Source: DASUPK01 sp963782345
GTDB taxonomy: Bacteria; Actinomycetota; Thermoleophilia; Solirubrobacterales; 70-9
Direction: 5' to 3'
Length of the DNA stretch: 64,000 nt
Assembly: GCA_963782345.1 (NCBI GenBank)
Contig: CAWAJF010000006.1
Span: forward strand, 7,858 to 71,857
Within the stretch, counting starts at the first letter, position 1; the number at the start of each line of letters is the position of its first letter. Under the pieces are notes generated by a model that ran no database searches, was not told where the DNA came from, and worked only from the letters and a program-made list of their open reading frames with translations. The position numbers were made by a program, and so were the translations under genes. This document shows, one piece after another, positions 44,100 through 52,994 of the stretch.

Positions 44100-44295
44100 T
44101 TCCGCCTTCAGTTGCGAAGGGTCGAATCCCGAACGGAGGACAGCCGCATGGGGAATGACACGCCCCAGCCTGTACGTCCTCGCGACCGCGCCTTAGCCGT
44201 TGGAGCACATAGAGCCGGTACTCGATGTCCTCGAGAGAGGCCTTCTCCGGGAGGCCGTCGAGGATCTTTCGCGCATCCCGTTTTGCGGTGGCCAT
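44100..44295 (-). pseudogene. Addiction-module antitoxin-like gene, frameshifted
   Basis: From the ATG at 44295: MATAKRDARKILDGLPEKAS then LEDIEYRLYVLQRLRRGRED and VQAG, resembling small antitoxin components with a D-I-x-Y-x-L-Y-V helix. Next expected is RVIPHAAVLRSGF, which is present but one base out of frame because of a GGGG run near 44152. No toxin gene is seen beside it. Function therefore probably lost. Confidence 0.6.
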
Positions 44296-44394
44296 CGCCC
44301 GCTCAGGTACCGAGAGGCCACGTCGCCCACAGCAGATCCGATCGAGGGGTGGCTCCTCTCCGCTCAGAGGGAGCATGACTGAGTTGCGCCCGCT

Positions 44395-44872
44395 CCTTGC
44401 GCATTGGAGGAGCGGCTCGGCCGGCGCCGCGCGGCTACTCCTCCTCGTCCGAAGCGGCTACCCCCGCAGCCCGGCGGCATCGAGGGCTTCCTCGACCGTC
44501 CGGTAGACCTCGGCCCGGATTACCTTGCCGTCGCGGAGTGCCCACAGGTGGACGAGGTGCGCTTCTTGTGTCGCTCCGCTTGTCCTTCCTCGGCCGGAGA
44601 TCCGAGCGGGCACGACCACGACATCGCCGGCGTCGATGAAGTCCTCGGGCTCAGTGCGGAAGTCCTCGAATGCTTCCCGCGCCTCCTCGATGACCCGAAC
44701 AAACCCCTCGGGCCCCCGGCGGGTGCCTGGAGCGAGCTCGGAGGTTCCGAGGCCAGCGGTATCCGCCACCTCGGCGTCGGCGGAGAACAGCGCGGCCACG
44801 CCCTCGAGGTCGCCCGCCGCATAAAGCTCATAGCCGCGGCGGATGATCTCCACGTTCTCCTGCGACATCGAT
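44395..44872. repeat. Segmental duplication, copy 2 (partner 37015-37490)
   Basis: Carries the nearly identical NTF2-like gene 44458-44868 plus the same 3' flank as copy 1. Orientation is the same as copy 1, so it is a direct repeat about 7.4 kb away and a substrate for recombination. Confidence 0.85.
44458..44868 (-). CDS. NTF2/SnoaL-like protein (array 2, last member)
   Basis: 136 aa, about 94% identical by eye to the protein at 37075-37485 (changes such as E3Q, E18A, A29S, A42T, I85V, V118A, E129D, Q135R). The clustering of mostly conservative changes suggests both copies stayed under selection after duplication. Its ATG follows the previous member by 3 bases. Confidence 0.87.
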   Translation of the reverse strand: MSQENVEIIRRGYELYAAGDLEGVAALFSADAEVADTAGLGTSELAPGTRRGPEGFVRVIEEAREAFEDFRTEPEDFIDAGDVVVVPARISGRGRTSGATQEAHLVHLWALRDGKVIRAEVYRTVEEALDAAGLRG

Positions 44873-45194
44873 TACTCCGAAAGGCCGGCGGCTTCTAGGG
44901 CCTCCGCGCGACGGTCGTAGTTGTCGAACTCCACGATCTTTCCATCCCGGAGGGTGCCGATCTGCGCCATCTCCAGCTCGATGGGGACCCCGCTCTGCTT
45001 CCCGGTGCCCTCGTGCCGGAACAGGGCGACAACCCGACGTCCGGGGCCCCTCGGTAGCCGCTCTCCGGCCAGTCGTGGAAATGCTCGGTCTTCCAGATGA
45101 CGTCGGGGTGCCAAACCGCAGCGATCGCGTCCAGGTCGCCTCGTTGCCAAGCGTCCCAGGCGCGCCGCATGATCTCGACGTTCTCCTCCGACAT
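44872..45194 (-). pseudogene. NTF2/SnoaL-like gene (array 2), internally deleted and frameshifted
   Basis: Start MSEENVEIMRRAWDAWQRGD at 45194 runs in frame to HFHDWPESGYRG. The end, VVALFRHEGTGKQSGVPIEL then EMAQIGTLRDGKIVEFDNYD and ALEAAGLSE, is in another frame. Compared with intact members, roughly 33 residues between the YRG turn and the RVVA strand are missing, with the junction near 45030-45060. The gene is broken by a deletion not divisible by three. Confidence 0.78.
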
Positions 45195-45197
45195 CGC

Positions 45198-46004
45198 CTA
45201 CTCCGACAGCCCGGCGGCTTCGAGGGCCGCGTCCTCGCGGGTGAACACGTCGATCCGAATGATCTGCCTTCCACGAAACGTCACGACGTGGAATGCCTCA
45301 TCCTCCACCGGGACACCGCTTTGCTTGCCAAGACCGGAGCGATGCACATCGACAACCACGCTCCCGTCGCCCTTGCGAAATCGCTTCGCCTCGAAGCGCA
45401 CACTCTCGACGGTTCCCAGGAACTCGCGCATGTATTGCCTCACGGCTTCCAGTCCGTACTGCGGTTTGGGTTCAGGGTCGGGGTACACGCCGACCATGTA
45501 AGGGTCAAACAAGGATCCCTCTGCGAGGAAGTCTCCCTGCGCCCAGCGCTCATAGACCCGCCTTAGCGCCTTCACGTTCTCCTCCGACATCGCCCACTCC
45601 CCAAGCCCGGCGGCTTCGAGGGCCTCCTGCCGAGTCCAGAAGGCCTGGCGCCTTGTGATCAGGCCCTCCGCGAACCAGAACACCTGCCAGATCTGGAGTT
45701 CTGCGGGCACGCCGCTGCCCCTGCCGCGGGCCTTTGCGCGCAACCCGAGCAATACCCGGTCATCGCCCGCTTCGGTGATCTCTTCGACCTCGGCGTGGAT
45801 GCTCTCCCAAGTCTCCAATCCAAGCAGCTGCTCGAAGAACTCTCGCACCCCCGCTCGTCCGCGGTAGATCCCTCCGAGACCCACCATCTCGGGGTTCGTC
45901 TCCCATTCGACGTCGGGGCTGACGACCGCTGTGAAGGCGTCCGCGTCGCGGCGGTTCAGAGCCCTCACTCCCTTCAGGATGGCGTCGATGTTCTCCTGTG
46001 ACAT
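45198..46004 (-). CDS. Tandem fusion of two NTF2/SnoaL-like domains
   Basis: 268 aa. Domain 1 starts MSQENIDAILKGVRALNRRD and ends EALEAAGLGE; then W-A and a second complete protein MSEENVKALRRVYERWAQGD ending ALEAAGLSE. At the boundary (about 45590-45600) the DNA reads GGGGAGTGGGCGATG where neighbouring junctions read GGGGAGTAGGCGATG: the TAG stop has become TGG (Trp). One base change therefore joined two array genes. The inner ATG with its GGGGAG site is still present, so the second domain may also be made alone. Confidence 0.85.
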   Translation of the reverse strand: MSQENIDAILKGVRALNRRDADAFTAVVSPDVEWETNPEMVGLGGIYRGRAGVREFFEQLLGLETWESIHAEVEEITEAGDDRVLLGLRAKARGRGSGVPAELQIWQVFWFAEGLITRRQAFWTRQEALEAAGLGEWAMSEENVKALRRVYERWAQGDFLAEGSLFDPYMVGVYPDPEPKPQYGLEAVRQYMREFLGTVESVRFEAKRFRKGDGSVVVDVHRSGLGKQSGVPVEDEAFHVVTFRGRQIIRIDVFTREDAALEAAGLSE

Positions 46005-46007
46005 CGC

Positions 46008-46400
46008 CTACTCCCCAAGCCCGGCGGCTTCGAGGGCCTCCTGGGAATCGAGGTAGTCGCGCATCCGGAACACCTTGCCGTTCCTGAACTCGATCACGAA
46101 GCCGATGGGCGAATCGATTTCAGCGCCGCTCACCCTTCCACGACCTCGAACGTGGCCGGTTGCGACGATTCGCTCGCCGAGGTCGCGAACCTCCGAGATC
46201 TCGACCTGCCGGACGGAGAAGCCTTCGTCCAGGTCCTGGAGGTACTCACGGACGCCTTCATGCCCTCTGCAAGTGATCGCCTGTCCGCCGAACTTCACCT
46301 GGAACACAGCCCGCCACTCGATCCCGGGGTCGACTTCTTCCAGGAGCGCGTCGTAGTCGCCGCGGTTGTTCGCCTCTACGGCGCGTCGGAAGGCTTCCAC
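46008..46400 (-). CDS. NTF2/SnoaL-like protein (array 2) with lost ATG
   Basis: 130 aa from GTG 46400 (MEAFRRAVEANNRGDYDALL, GHEGVREYLQDLDEGFSVRQ, GRGRVSGAEIDSPIGFVIEF, tail SQEALEAAGLGE). By alignment the ancestral start is five codons earlier, at 46415-46413, where ATA stands instead of ATG (ATATCACTGGAAAAC). The upstream GCGGAG site is kept. Translation from ATA would be weak; GTG at 46400 is the likely replacement but is poorly spaced. Confidence 0.78.
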   Translation of the reverse strand: MEAFRRAVEANNRGDYDALLEEVDPGIEWRAVFQVKFGGQAITCRGHEGVREYLQDLDEGFSVRQVEISEVRDLGERIVATGHVRGRGRVSGAEIDSPIGFVIEFRNGKVFRMRDYLDSQEALEAAGLGE

Positions 46401-46418
46401 GTTTTCCAGTGATATCGC

Positions 46419-46820
46419 CTACTCCGCCAGCCCGGCGGCTTCGAGGGCATCGCGCCAGGCGAGGAACGCATGCACTCTGGTGATCAAGCCGTCCCGCAAT
46501 TCGAAGCGGTTTGCGAACTCTTGGTCGAGTTCAACGTGGCTGGCGCGTCCACGCATATGAACGCGCCCCAGCCAGAGAGCCGAGTCGTGCAGGTCGCGGA
46601 TCTCCGCCTCCTGGAAGCGAAACTCCTCCCAGGTCTCCCAGACCGCAGCAAACCCCCGGGCACATTCCTCGCGGCCGCGGTACAAGACGCGATCCACGGC
46701 GGCAGGGCCGGCGGGTGCCCATTCGATGTCATCAGCCAGGCAGCTGGTGGCCAGGGCCTCGTCATGCTCGTTCCACGCCGCGATCAGCCTGCGCACGATC
46801 TCGACGTTCTCCTCCGACAT
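46419..46820 (-). CDS. NTF2/SnoaL-like protein (array 2)
   Basis: 133 aa: MSEENVEIVRRLIAAWNEHD, YRGREECARGFAAVWETWEE, ELDQEFANRFELRDGLITRV, tail WRDALEAAGLAE. Intact. It is 3 bases downstream of the first array gene. The long aromatic-rich middle (WETWEEFRF) suggests a sizeable ligand pocket, but no substrate can be named. Confidence 0.85.
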   Translation of the reverse strand: MSEENVEIVRRLIAAWNEHDEALATSCLADDIEWAPAGPAAVDRVLYRGREECARGFAAVWETWEEFRFQEAEIRDLHDSALWLGRVHMRGRASHVELDQEFANRFELRDGLITRVHAFLAWRDALEAAGLAE

Positions 46821-46823
46821 CGC

Positions 46824-47219
46824 CTACTCCCGCAGCCCGGCGGCTTTGAGGGCTTCCGCGTGATTCCAGAAGAAGTCCAGACCGGAGATTGTTCCGTTAC
46901 GGAGCGTGAAGACGCACGTGAACTCCATGTTCAAATTAGGGCCGTGGTGGCCTGCGCCACGGTAGATGAACCGGACAACAACGCGGTCCCCGGCGTCGAT
47001 GAAGTTGATCGGTTCCCCTTCGTCGTCGTCCCAGGTATCGCGAAGTTGCCCGAACCAGCGCATGACCGCCGCCCGACCTATGTAGGGCCCGGGCTCTGGC
47101 CAATTCTCAACGGTCCGCAAGATGACATCGGGGTCATGGATCTCGCGAACTGCCTTCATGTCCCCTGCGTTCCACGCTTCGAAGAAACCTCTGACAACTC
47201 GGACGTTCTCCTCCGACAT
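46824..47219 (-). CDS. NTF2/SnoaL-like protein (array 2, first member)
   Basis: 131 aa from ATG 47219: MSEENVRVVRGFFEAWNAGD, IGRAAVMRWFGQLRDTWDDD, FIDAGDRVVVRFIYRGAGHH, tail AEALKAAGLRE. The longer upstream reading has no coding look. First gene of array 2, so the promoter should lie in 47220-47400. Confidence 0.85.
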   Translation of the reverse strand: MSEENVRVVRGFFEAWNAGDMKAVREIHDPDVILRTVENWPEPGPYIGRAAVMRWFGQLRDTWDDDEGEPINFIDAGDRVVVRFIYRGAGHHGPNLNMEFTCVFTLRNGTISGLDFFWNHAEALKAAGLRE

Positions 47220-47487
47220 CGCCCCCGCAGTATCTCGCGAGGAGTGCGAGAGCCGCTGCTCTCCATCCGGAGGGGTGCCGACCTTGTCCGCGACAGAGCA
47301 GGGTCGACCCTCCAAGTGCGCAAGAGCCACAGTCCAACAACGCTGTCAGGACTGAGGCTGGACGGGCGTGAGGTGCGTCTGCGGTGCGGAACGCATCGCC
47401 AGTGCTCCCGCTTTAGGCGCGACGAGGAGGACGCGGCCTCGCAGCGCTCCGTCTCGCGCAAGGCGGTCGTTTGCCGAGCCACCTGGC

Positions 47488-48300
47488 TCAGCTCGCGTCG
47501 GTCAACTCCGAGCGCAGCTCATCCGCGTAGCCGAGCGGATCATCGAAGCAACGCTCCGGGAGGACGCCCTGGTAGCGGATCGTCTCCGCGACGGTCGGCC
47601 AGCCGGCACGCTCGGCGAGCTCATAGCTGCGAATCGCCTTTTCGATTCGCTCGTCGGTGTCCCCGAAGTCGTGAAAGAGCATCATCGTCGTGCGCGGGAA
47701 GTACGCGAAACGGACAAGCGGTCGCAGCACCAGCTCGGTGAGAACCGGGCAGTCGAACTTCAATACCTCCTCGCGCACCTTGGGGCCGACAGTGCGCTCC
47801 TGCTCGAATAGGAGCGCCGTCTTGAACACCTCGCCGCGATCGGCGAGCGACAGCTTCCGACCGGCGCGGCGGGCGTGGTGGACACGGCCCAGGGCCTCGA
47901 GCAACTCGGCTGACAGGAGCTCGGCAGCGCCCTCGGCCTCGCCGAAGTGCTTGCTGAAGTGGTAGTTGGTGTAGGTGTCTACGAACACCGATCGGTTCGC
48001 CTGCTTGAAGCCCTGCGAGAACCCGTAGAGCATGTAGGCGCGCCGAGCGCGCTCCTCGCGGTCGTAGAAGTAGCGGTAGCTGATCAGGCGGCTGACCGCG
48101 CCCCGCCGCTCGTAGAAGGCGTAGGCCCAGAGCGCCCCGTGAAGCGCCACCTCGGGGAAGGCGTGATTGCCCCCCGAGTCGACGAAGATCGAGTGCAGAA
48201 TCGCCACCCGTTGGGGCATATCGCCCGGGCCACCCGCGAGTCGAACCGCATCCGCACGGATCCGCTCATACTCGGCGCGCGGCGTGGCGTCATTGCTCAA
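47488..48300 (-). CDS. Conserved hypothetical protein
   Basis: 270 aa from a TTG overlapping the stop of the upstream secreted-protein gene (TTGA). It is rich in aromatic and charged residues: HSIFVDSGGNHAFPEVALHG, AYAFYERRGAVSRLISYRYF, FVDTYTNYHFSKHFGEAEGA, ending in LFHDFGDTDERIEKAIRSYE. No signal peptide or membrane segment. I do not recognise the family. The HxxxH-like patterns might bind metal, but that is speculation. Confidence 0.65.
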   Translation of the reverse strand: MSNDATPRAEYERIRADAVRLAGGPGDMPQRVAILHSIFVDSGGNHAFPEVALHGALWAYAFYERRGAVSRLISYRYFYDREERARRAYMLYGFSQGFKQANRSVFVDTYTNYHFSKHFGEAEGAAELLSAELLEALGRVHHARRAGRKLSLADRGEVFKTALLFEQERTVGPKVREEVLKFDCPVLTELVLRPLVRFAYFPRTTMMLFHDFGDTDERIEKAIRSYELAERAGWPTVAETIRYQGVLPERCFDDPLGYADELRSELTDAS

Positions 48301-49319
48301 CGCTTGAGTTTGAGCCGCGTTGGCGGAATCGGAGCCTGGCCGGTGAGGGTGACCTTCGCCCACACCCGGGCGCGGCGCCGACCCCGTAGCAGTCTTCTGC
48401 CCCTGCCGTTCAGCGCCACCCGCACGGTCCGCTTCTTACCCGCCGGGATCTTGAGCTTGCCCTTCGCGTAGGTCTTTATCCGGGCCCGCGCGGACGCGGT
48501 CCCCAGCAGCTGCGGGCCGGCGAGGCTGGCCAAGCGGGCGTTCAGGTTCTGCAGCTTCACGTTTCCGCGGCAGGGCACGCTCAGGTTGCAGAGCACGCTG
48601 AACAGCGCGTGATTGCCCTGCACCCGGGCTGTCCGCGCCAGCTCCACCAGATCCCCACCGGTGCCCGGCGCGCTCGAGGTGGCGGTCCAGTCGGCATTGA
48701 AGAGGATCATGGCGCCGGCGGTGCCGTAGATCCCGGCACGCTCCTGGCCCACCTGCCAGGCCGGGAACCAGAGCCCGTCGCTGGCGTTGGCGTCGAGATT
48801 GGCGGGGATCGGCACGCTGGGATCGAGCACCGAGAGCGACAGGTGATCGTCGACGTAGTAGCCGCTCGCCTCCGGTGCCAAATCCTGCTTGACCGGGAGG
48901 TTGACGGCGACCGGGGTGATCGAGTTGGCGGCGGGCGTGAAGACCGAGCTGGCGTTGATCGCCTTGCAGCAAGCGTAGGTGGGGTGGCCGGGATCGGCCG
49001 GATTGTCCTTGCGCAGCGCCTCCTCGACGACGATCTGCATGGGAGCGGTGGTCGGTCCGACCCGGACGCGTACCTGGGTGACCACCCCGTTCCCGGCGGG
49101 GGGGAAGTTCGACTCGCCCGTGCTCAGGTCGATCGACTCCGCTGAACAGGTGATGGAGCCGTAGCCGAAGTTCTGGCAGGCGCCGGTGTTGTTCGGGATG
49201 CGGTTCAGGTCGGCGCCGAACGTGGCCGCCTCGACGGATGCCGGTGCTGTTGCCAGAGCCGCCAACGCCAGGGCCGCCAGCAGGACCGGAGTGGATCGAC
49301 GGCGGAGCGAGAGCACCAT
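48297..49319 (-). CDS. Secreted protein of unknown function
   Basis: 340 aa. A signal peptide (PVLLAALALAALATAPASVEA) is followed by an exported beta-rich region (FGADLNRIPNNTGACQNFGY, VTQVRVRVGPTTAPMQIVVE) with several cysteines. A basic Ig-like C-terminal part follows (KIPAGKKRTVRVALNGRGRR). Similar C-terminal repeats occur in many Solirubrobacter-type exported proteins. Likely cell-surface. Its stop overlaps the downstream hypothetical gene. Confidence 0.72.
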   Translation of the reverse strand: MVLSLRRRSTPVLLAALALAALATAPASVEAATFGADLNRIPNNTGACQNFGYGSITCSAESIDLSTGESNFPPAGNGVVTQVRVRVGPTTAPMQIVVEEALRKDNPADPGHPTYACCKAINASSVFTPAANSITPVAVNLPVKQDLAPEASGYYVDDHLSLSVLDPSVPIPANLDANASDGLWFPAWQVGQERAGIYGTAGAMILFNADWTATSSAPGTGGDLVELARTARVQGNHALFSVLCNLSVPCRGNVKLQNLNARLASLAGPQLLGTASARARIKTYAKGKLKIPAGKKRTVRVALNGRGRRLLRGRRRARVWAKVTLTGQAPIPPTRLKLKR

Positions 49320-49561
49320 TGGGAGCCGAACCTAGCCTGCGAACGCGTGGAGCGCAACTGCATTTGCGGGTATCCGCTGGTCCCAGGAAGCGAGAGCAGG
49401 AGTGCGGCTCCGCGAAGTCGCTCAGGGTGCCGCTTTGCACGCAAGAGCAGCGCTTTTCCACCGGGCGTTCGCTCCCCGCCCAGAGGAGGAGCGGAGGCAC
49501 CTGGCCGGACGGTCTCGGGTTCGACTGTTCCGCGGGGACCGGGCCGCTGTAGGCTGTCAAG

Positions 49562-49735
49562 GTGATCTGGCTGCTGCTGCTGGTGCTTCTGCTGGCGATC
49601 ATGCCCCTTCTGCTCGCCACCGGAGGGGGCGGCACGCTCGCTTGGGCCGTCACTTACCTCGCGGTCTTGGCGGGTCTCGCGGTTGGGTTCGGCATTAGCC
49701 TGCGCGCAGCGCCGAAACACCGCGATCGCCGTTGA
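49562..49735 (+). CDS. Possible small two-helix membrane protein
   Basis: 57 aa from GTG: MIWLLLLVLLLAIMPLLLAT, then TLAWAVTYLAVLAGLAVGFG and a basic tail RAAPKHRDRR. Two hydrophobic helices and a positive-inside tail make it plausible. CTG repetition in the first helix means it could also be chance. AAGG lies just upstream of the GTG. Confidence 0.4.
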   Translation: MIWLLLLVLLLAIMPLLLATGGGGTLAWAVTYLAVLAGLAVGFGISLRAAPKHRDRR

Positions 49736-49946
49736 GCTGACGCGGCCGGTCCCTGCCCCGCCCCTCCTTCAGACGCGAAACCGAGAGTGGGTCCGACCCG
49801 CGTCGGGAGGTCGGAGCTTCCATGCCGGCGGGGCGCGGGCGGCAGGGACCCCCAGCCTGGATCTTCTACGGACGTGACGACTGCACGATCACGGTCGAGC
49901 ACGAGAAAGCCAAGGCGGCGGCGTGAAGGCCGGCCTACCACCGAGG

Positions 49947-52802
49947 TCAAGCACGTGATGGCGAAGCTGGACCGGCTTCGCTGAGGGGGCCGGCCAGCTC
50001 CGTTTTCGAGCCGATGCCAAGCTTGAGATAGGCCGCCTGGAGATGCGTCTCGACGGTCTTGACGGTGACGAACAGCTCCTGGGCGATGGCGCGGTTCGTG
50101 TGGCCCTCGGCGGCGAGCTCGCAGACGCGGCGCTGACGCGGTGTGAGCGCGCCCACCCCGGTGAGTGGTGCCCGACGCGGTCGAAGGCCGGTCGCCACCA
50201 GCTCCTCGCGGGCGCGCGCCGCAAGTGCGGAGGCCCCAAGGCGATCGGCGTCGGAGAGCGCCACGCGCAGAGGATCCCGGGCCGCGGTGAGGTCGCCGGC
50301 CTTGCGCAACGCCGCACCGACGTCGGCGAGCGCGCGGGCGTGCTCGAGTTCGGCCGGGCCTCGTTCGAGCAGGGCCACGGCTTCGCGATGAAGCGCCAGC
50401 GCCTCGTCATGGTCGGCGCTGGCCAGCGCGCGGGCGCGCAGGGCGATGGCGGTCGCGCGCGGCGCGCCGAATGCGCGCGCGAGGCCGAGCTCCTCGTCGG
50501 CGAGCGACAGTGCCCGGTCACCGTCGCCGCTCAGCAGACACGCCATCGCGGCGGTTGAGCGCCAGGGCGTCCAGGCCGGGTTCGGGCGGCCCTGGAGCTC
50601 CCTGAGCCTGCCGCAGTCGAGCGCCTCCTCGAGCGCCCGTTCGGCTTCGCCGAGCGCCAGGGCAAGCCGCGCGCGAGCGAGGCGCAGGCCGACCTCGCGG
50701 TACTGCTCTGTCAGCGGGCCGTCCCAGCCGTGCTCGCGTAGAACGGCCTGCGCCTCCTCGAGTTCACCGCGCTCCACCAAGGCGTTCACGAGCGCCTCGA
50801 CCGCGCCGCAGTTCGCCGCGTCGCGGTCCTCGTGGAAGGCAAGAACGAGCCGTGCCTCGTTCTCCGCATCGCCGATTCGGCCCGCGCGAAGATGGAGGTC
50901 GGCGACATACCAGTCGACCGCGGCGCGCATTCGCAGCGAGCCCCGGCGGATCACGTCGTCCTCCATCCGCCGCAGCACCGCCTCTGCCTCGGGCAGCGCA
51001 TCGGACACGAGCAGCGCGCGCGTGGCGAGGTGGAAGGCGACGCGATGCGTGCTGGCCTTCAGGAGCGCGTCGCCCTCGAGTGCCTCGAGTGCCATCCGGC
51101 GCACCTCGTGGTGGGGCACCTCCCCCAGCTCGGCGGCCATCCAGGCTCGGTGCGCCATCGCGATCCGGTGGTGCGGACCCGGATCGGGCGGCGGAGCCGG
51201 GAGCTCCGCTACCCGCGCCTGGCGCTCGCGCTGGCGCCCGGGAATCATCAGCAGCACGTCGAGCGCGGCAAGCTCGATGGCGAGCCCCAACTCGCTCTCG
51301 GCGCCCACGGCCTCGATCTCTTCCTCGAACAGCTTGCTGTCGGCCTTCCCGCCCTCCTGGAGGACCTCGAGCGCGGCCAGCCGCGTGAGCACGTCAATGC
51401 GAGCCGCGTGGTCCTCCAGCTCCGGGAGCGCGGCGCGCAGGTGATCGGCCGCGCCTGGCGCTCCGGAATCGAACTCGGTCGTGGACAGCTCGACCAGCAC
51501 CGCGGCGTGCTCCTCCGCGGCGGGCGGCTCCTCCAGCGCGCGCTGCAGATACGTCGTCGCCGTCTCGGGTGCACCGCGGTCGGTGGCGGCGCGCGCCGCC
51601 TCGCGCAGGGTGGCGACCGTTGAGGCGTCGCCAGCCGGATCGCTCAGCAACAGGTGAGCGGCAACAGCGTCGATCGGTGCGGCGTCCCTCCGGAGCAGGG
51701 CGGCAGCCTGACGGTGGCCTGCGGCGCGCTCGCCACGCGACAACGATGCCTCGACGGCCTGCCTGATCACCGCGTGCGAGAACGCCAGCTGGTCGCCCTC
51801 GGCCAGCAGCCCGGAGGCCACCAACGGATCGCGAGCCGAGGAGACGTCGGCGAGCTCGAGACCCGCGAGCGCGGCCAGGCGTGCGGGCGTGGTGCCGTCG
51901 CCGAGAATGGCCAGAGCCTCGACCGACGCGCGCGGGGCCCGCTCCAGGCCGGCCAGGCGGCGGCGGACCTCCCTGTCGAGGACGGGAGAGTGGGCGCTGC
52001 CGCGCAGCGAGCCGTCGTCGGCGAGTACGTCAGGGCCGGCATCGGAGACGATTCGGGCCAGCTCGCCAACGACCAGTGGATTGCCTTCGGCGGCGCTGTG
52101 GCAGCGCAGGCACAGCTCGTTGTCGGCGTCGTCCCGCCAGCGACGGACGAGGTCGGCGCTTCCAGCCTCGCTGAGCGGCTTGGGCACGAGCGCGGTCGTG
52201 CGCGGGTCGGCTGCCAGCAGCTCCTTGATCTCCGGCGGCGCGCCCGGCTCGCCGGGGCGGAGCGCGACGACGAGCCCGATCGGCACGTCGCCCAGCCGGC
52301 GCGCCAGGTGCAGCAGCGTGCGCGCGGAGGCGCGATCAGCCCAGTGCGCGTCGTCGACGAGCAGAAGCAACGGCTGGTCCTCCGCCAGCGCCGACGCCAG
52401 CCAGTAGACCCCGTGAGCAACCAGCGCCGCGGACTCGCGGCCGGGCGTGGCGCTCCCCAGGAGCACGTCGCCGGCGCGAGCGGACGCCCCTTCGAGGAGC
52501 CGCTCCCGCTCCGCCGTCGAGGCCTTCCGCAGCGTTGTCTCGAGCAGCTGGCGGACCACCCCGTAGGGGAAGTCACGCTCGAGGATGTCGGCGCGCGCCG
52601 CCAGCACCTGGAGGCCGGCATCGCCGGCAAGCTCGGCGGTGCGGTCCAGCAGCGCGCTCTTGCCGATCCCGGCAGCGCCCTCCACGACGGTGCTCGTTCC
52701 CCTGCCATCGGCAGCGGCGGCAAGGGCCTGCTCGATCGCGCCCAACTCGGCATCGCGCTCGATCAGCTCTACAGCCGCCATCGCGGTGCCGATCGAGTCC
52801 AT
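49947..52802 (-). CDS. Large LuxR-family regulator with AAA ATPase domain (LAL type)
   Basis: About 951 aa from the ATG at 52802 (52781 also possible). N-terminal ATPase: Walker A GAAGIGKS at 42-49, Walker B LLLLVDDAHWAD. A long helical TPR-like middle with many Ala/Leu/Arg/Glu repeats follows. The C-terminal LuxR HTH reads ALTPRQRRVCELAAEGHTNR, KTVETHLQAAYLKLGI. LAL/MalT-type regulators bind an inducer and ATP, then DNA. It is divergent from the secreted repeat protein gene and may control it. Confidence 0.9.
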   Translation of the reverse strand: MDSIGTAMAAVELIERDAELGAIEQALAAAADGRGTSTVVEGAAGIGKSALLDRTAELAGDAGLQVLAARADILERDFPYGVVRQLLETTLRKASTAERERLLEGASARAGDVLLGSATPGRESAALVAHGVYWLASALAEDQPLLLLVDDAHWADRASARTLLHLARRLGDVPIGLVVALRPGEPGAPPEIKELLAADPRTTALVPKPLSEAGSADLVRRWRDDADNELCLRCHSAAEGNPLVVGELARIVSDAGPDVLADDGSLRGSAHSPVLDREVRRRLAGLERAPRASVEALAILGDGTTPARLAALAGLELADVSSARDPLVASGLLAEGDQLAFSHAVIRQAVEASLSRGERAAGHRQAAALLRRDAAPIDAVAAHLLLSDPAGDASTVATLREAARAATDRGAPETATTYLQRALEEPPAAEEHAAVLVELSTTEFDSGAPGAADHLRAALPELEDHAARIDVLTRLAALEVLQEGGKADSKLFEEEIEAVGAESELGLAIELAALDVLLMIPGRQRERQARVAELPAPPPDPGPHHRIAMAHRAWMAAELGEVPHHEVRRMALEALEGDALLKASTHRVAFHLATRALLVSDALPEAEAVLRRMEDDVIRRGSLRMRAAVDWYVADLHLRAGRIGDAENEARLVLAFHEDRDAANCGAVEALVNALVERGELEEAQAVLREHGWDGPLTEQYREVGLRLARARLALALGEAERALEEALDCGRLRELQGRPNPAWTPWRSTAAMACLLSGDGDRALSLADEELGLARAFGAPRATAIALRARALASADHDEALALHREAVALLERGPAELEHARALADVGAALRKAGDLTAARDPLRVALSDADRLGASALAARAREELVATGLRPRRAPLTGVGALTPRQRRVCELAAEGHTNRAIAQELFVTVKTVETHLQAAYLKLGIGSKTELAGPLSEAGPASPSRA

Positions 52803-52994
52803 CTCACATGCCAGTTCAGCACCGTAGCTGCCGCTGGTCAAACGGCGATTGGCCCAAATCTCGGGGTGGTGGCGAGAAAAGTCCGGGGTATCTGCCTGCT
52901 TGCGGGACGCGCGTGCGCGTGCTGTCCTCAAAGTAGCGGATGGGGTGGGCTCGGTATCCGGCCTCATGAAGAGGCTCAGCGGAGGGAGAAACGG
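52803..52994. promoter_or_regulatory. Divergent promoter region
   Basis: 192 bases between the LuxR-type regulator (minus) and the secreted repeat protein (plus). No operator motif could be identified with confidence. It is the expected binding region if the regulator controls its neighbour. Confidence 0.4.
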
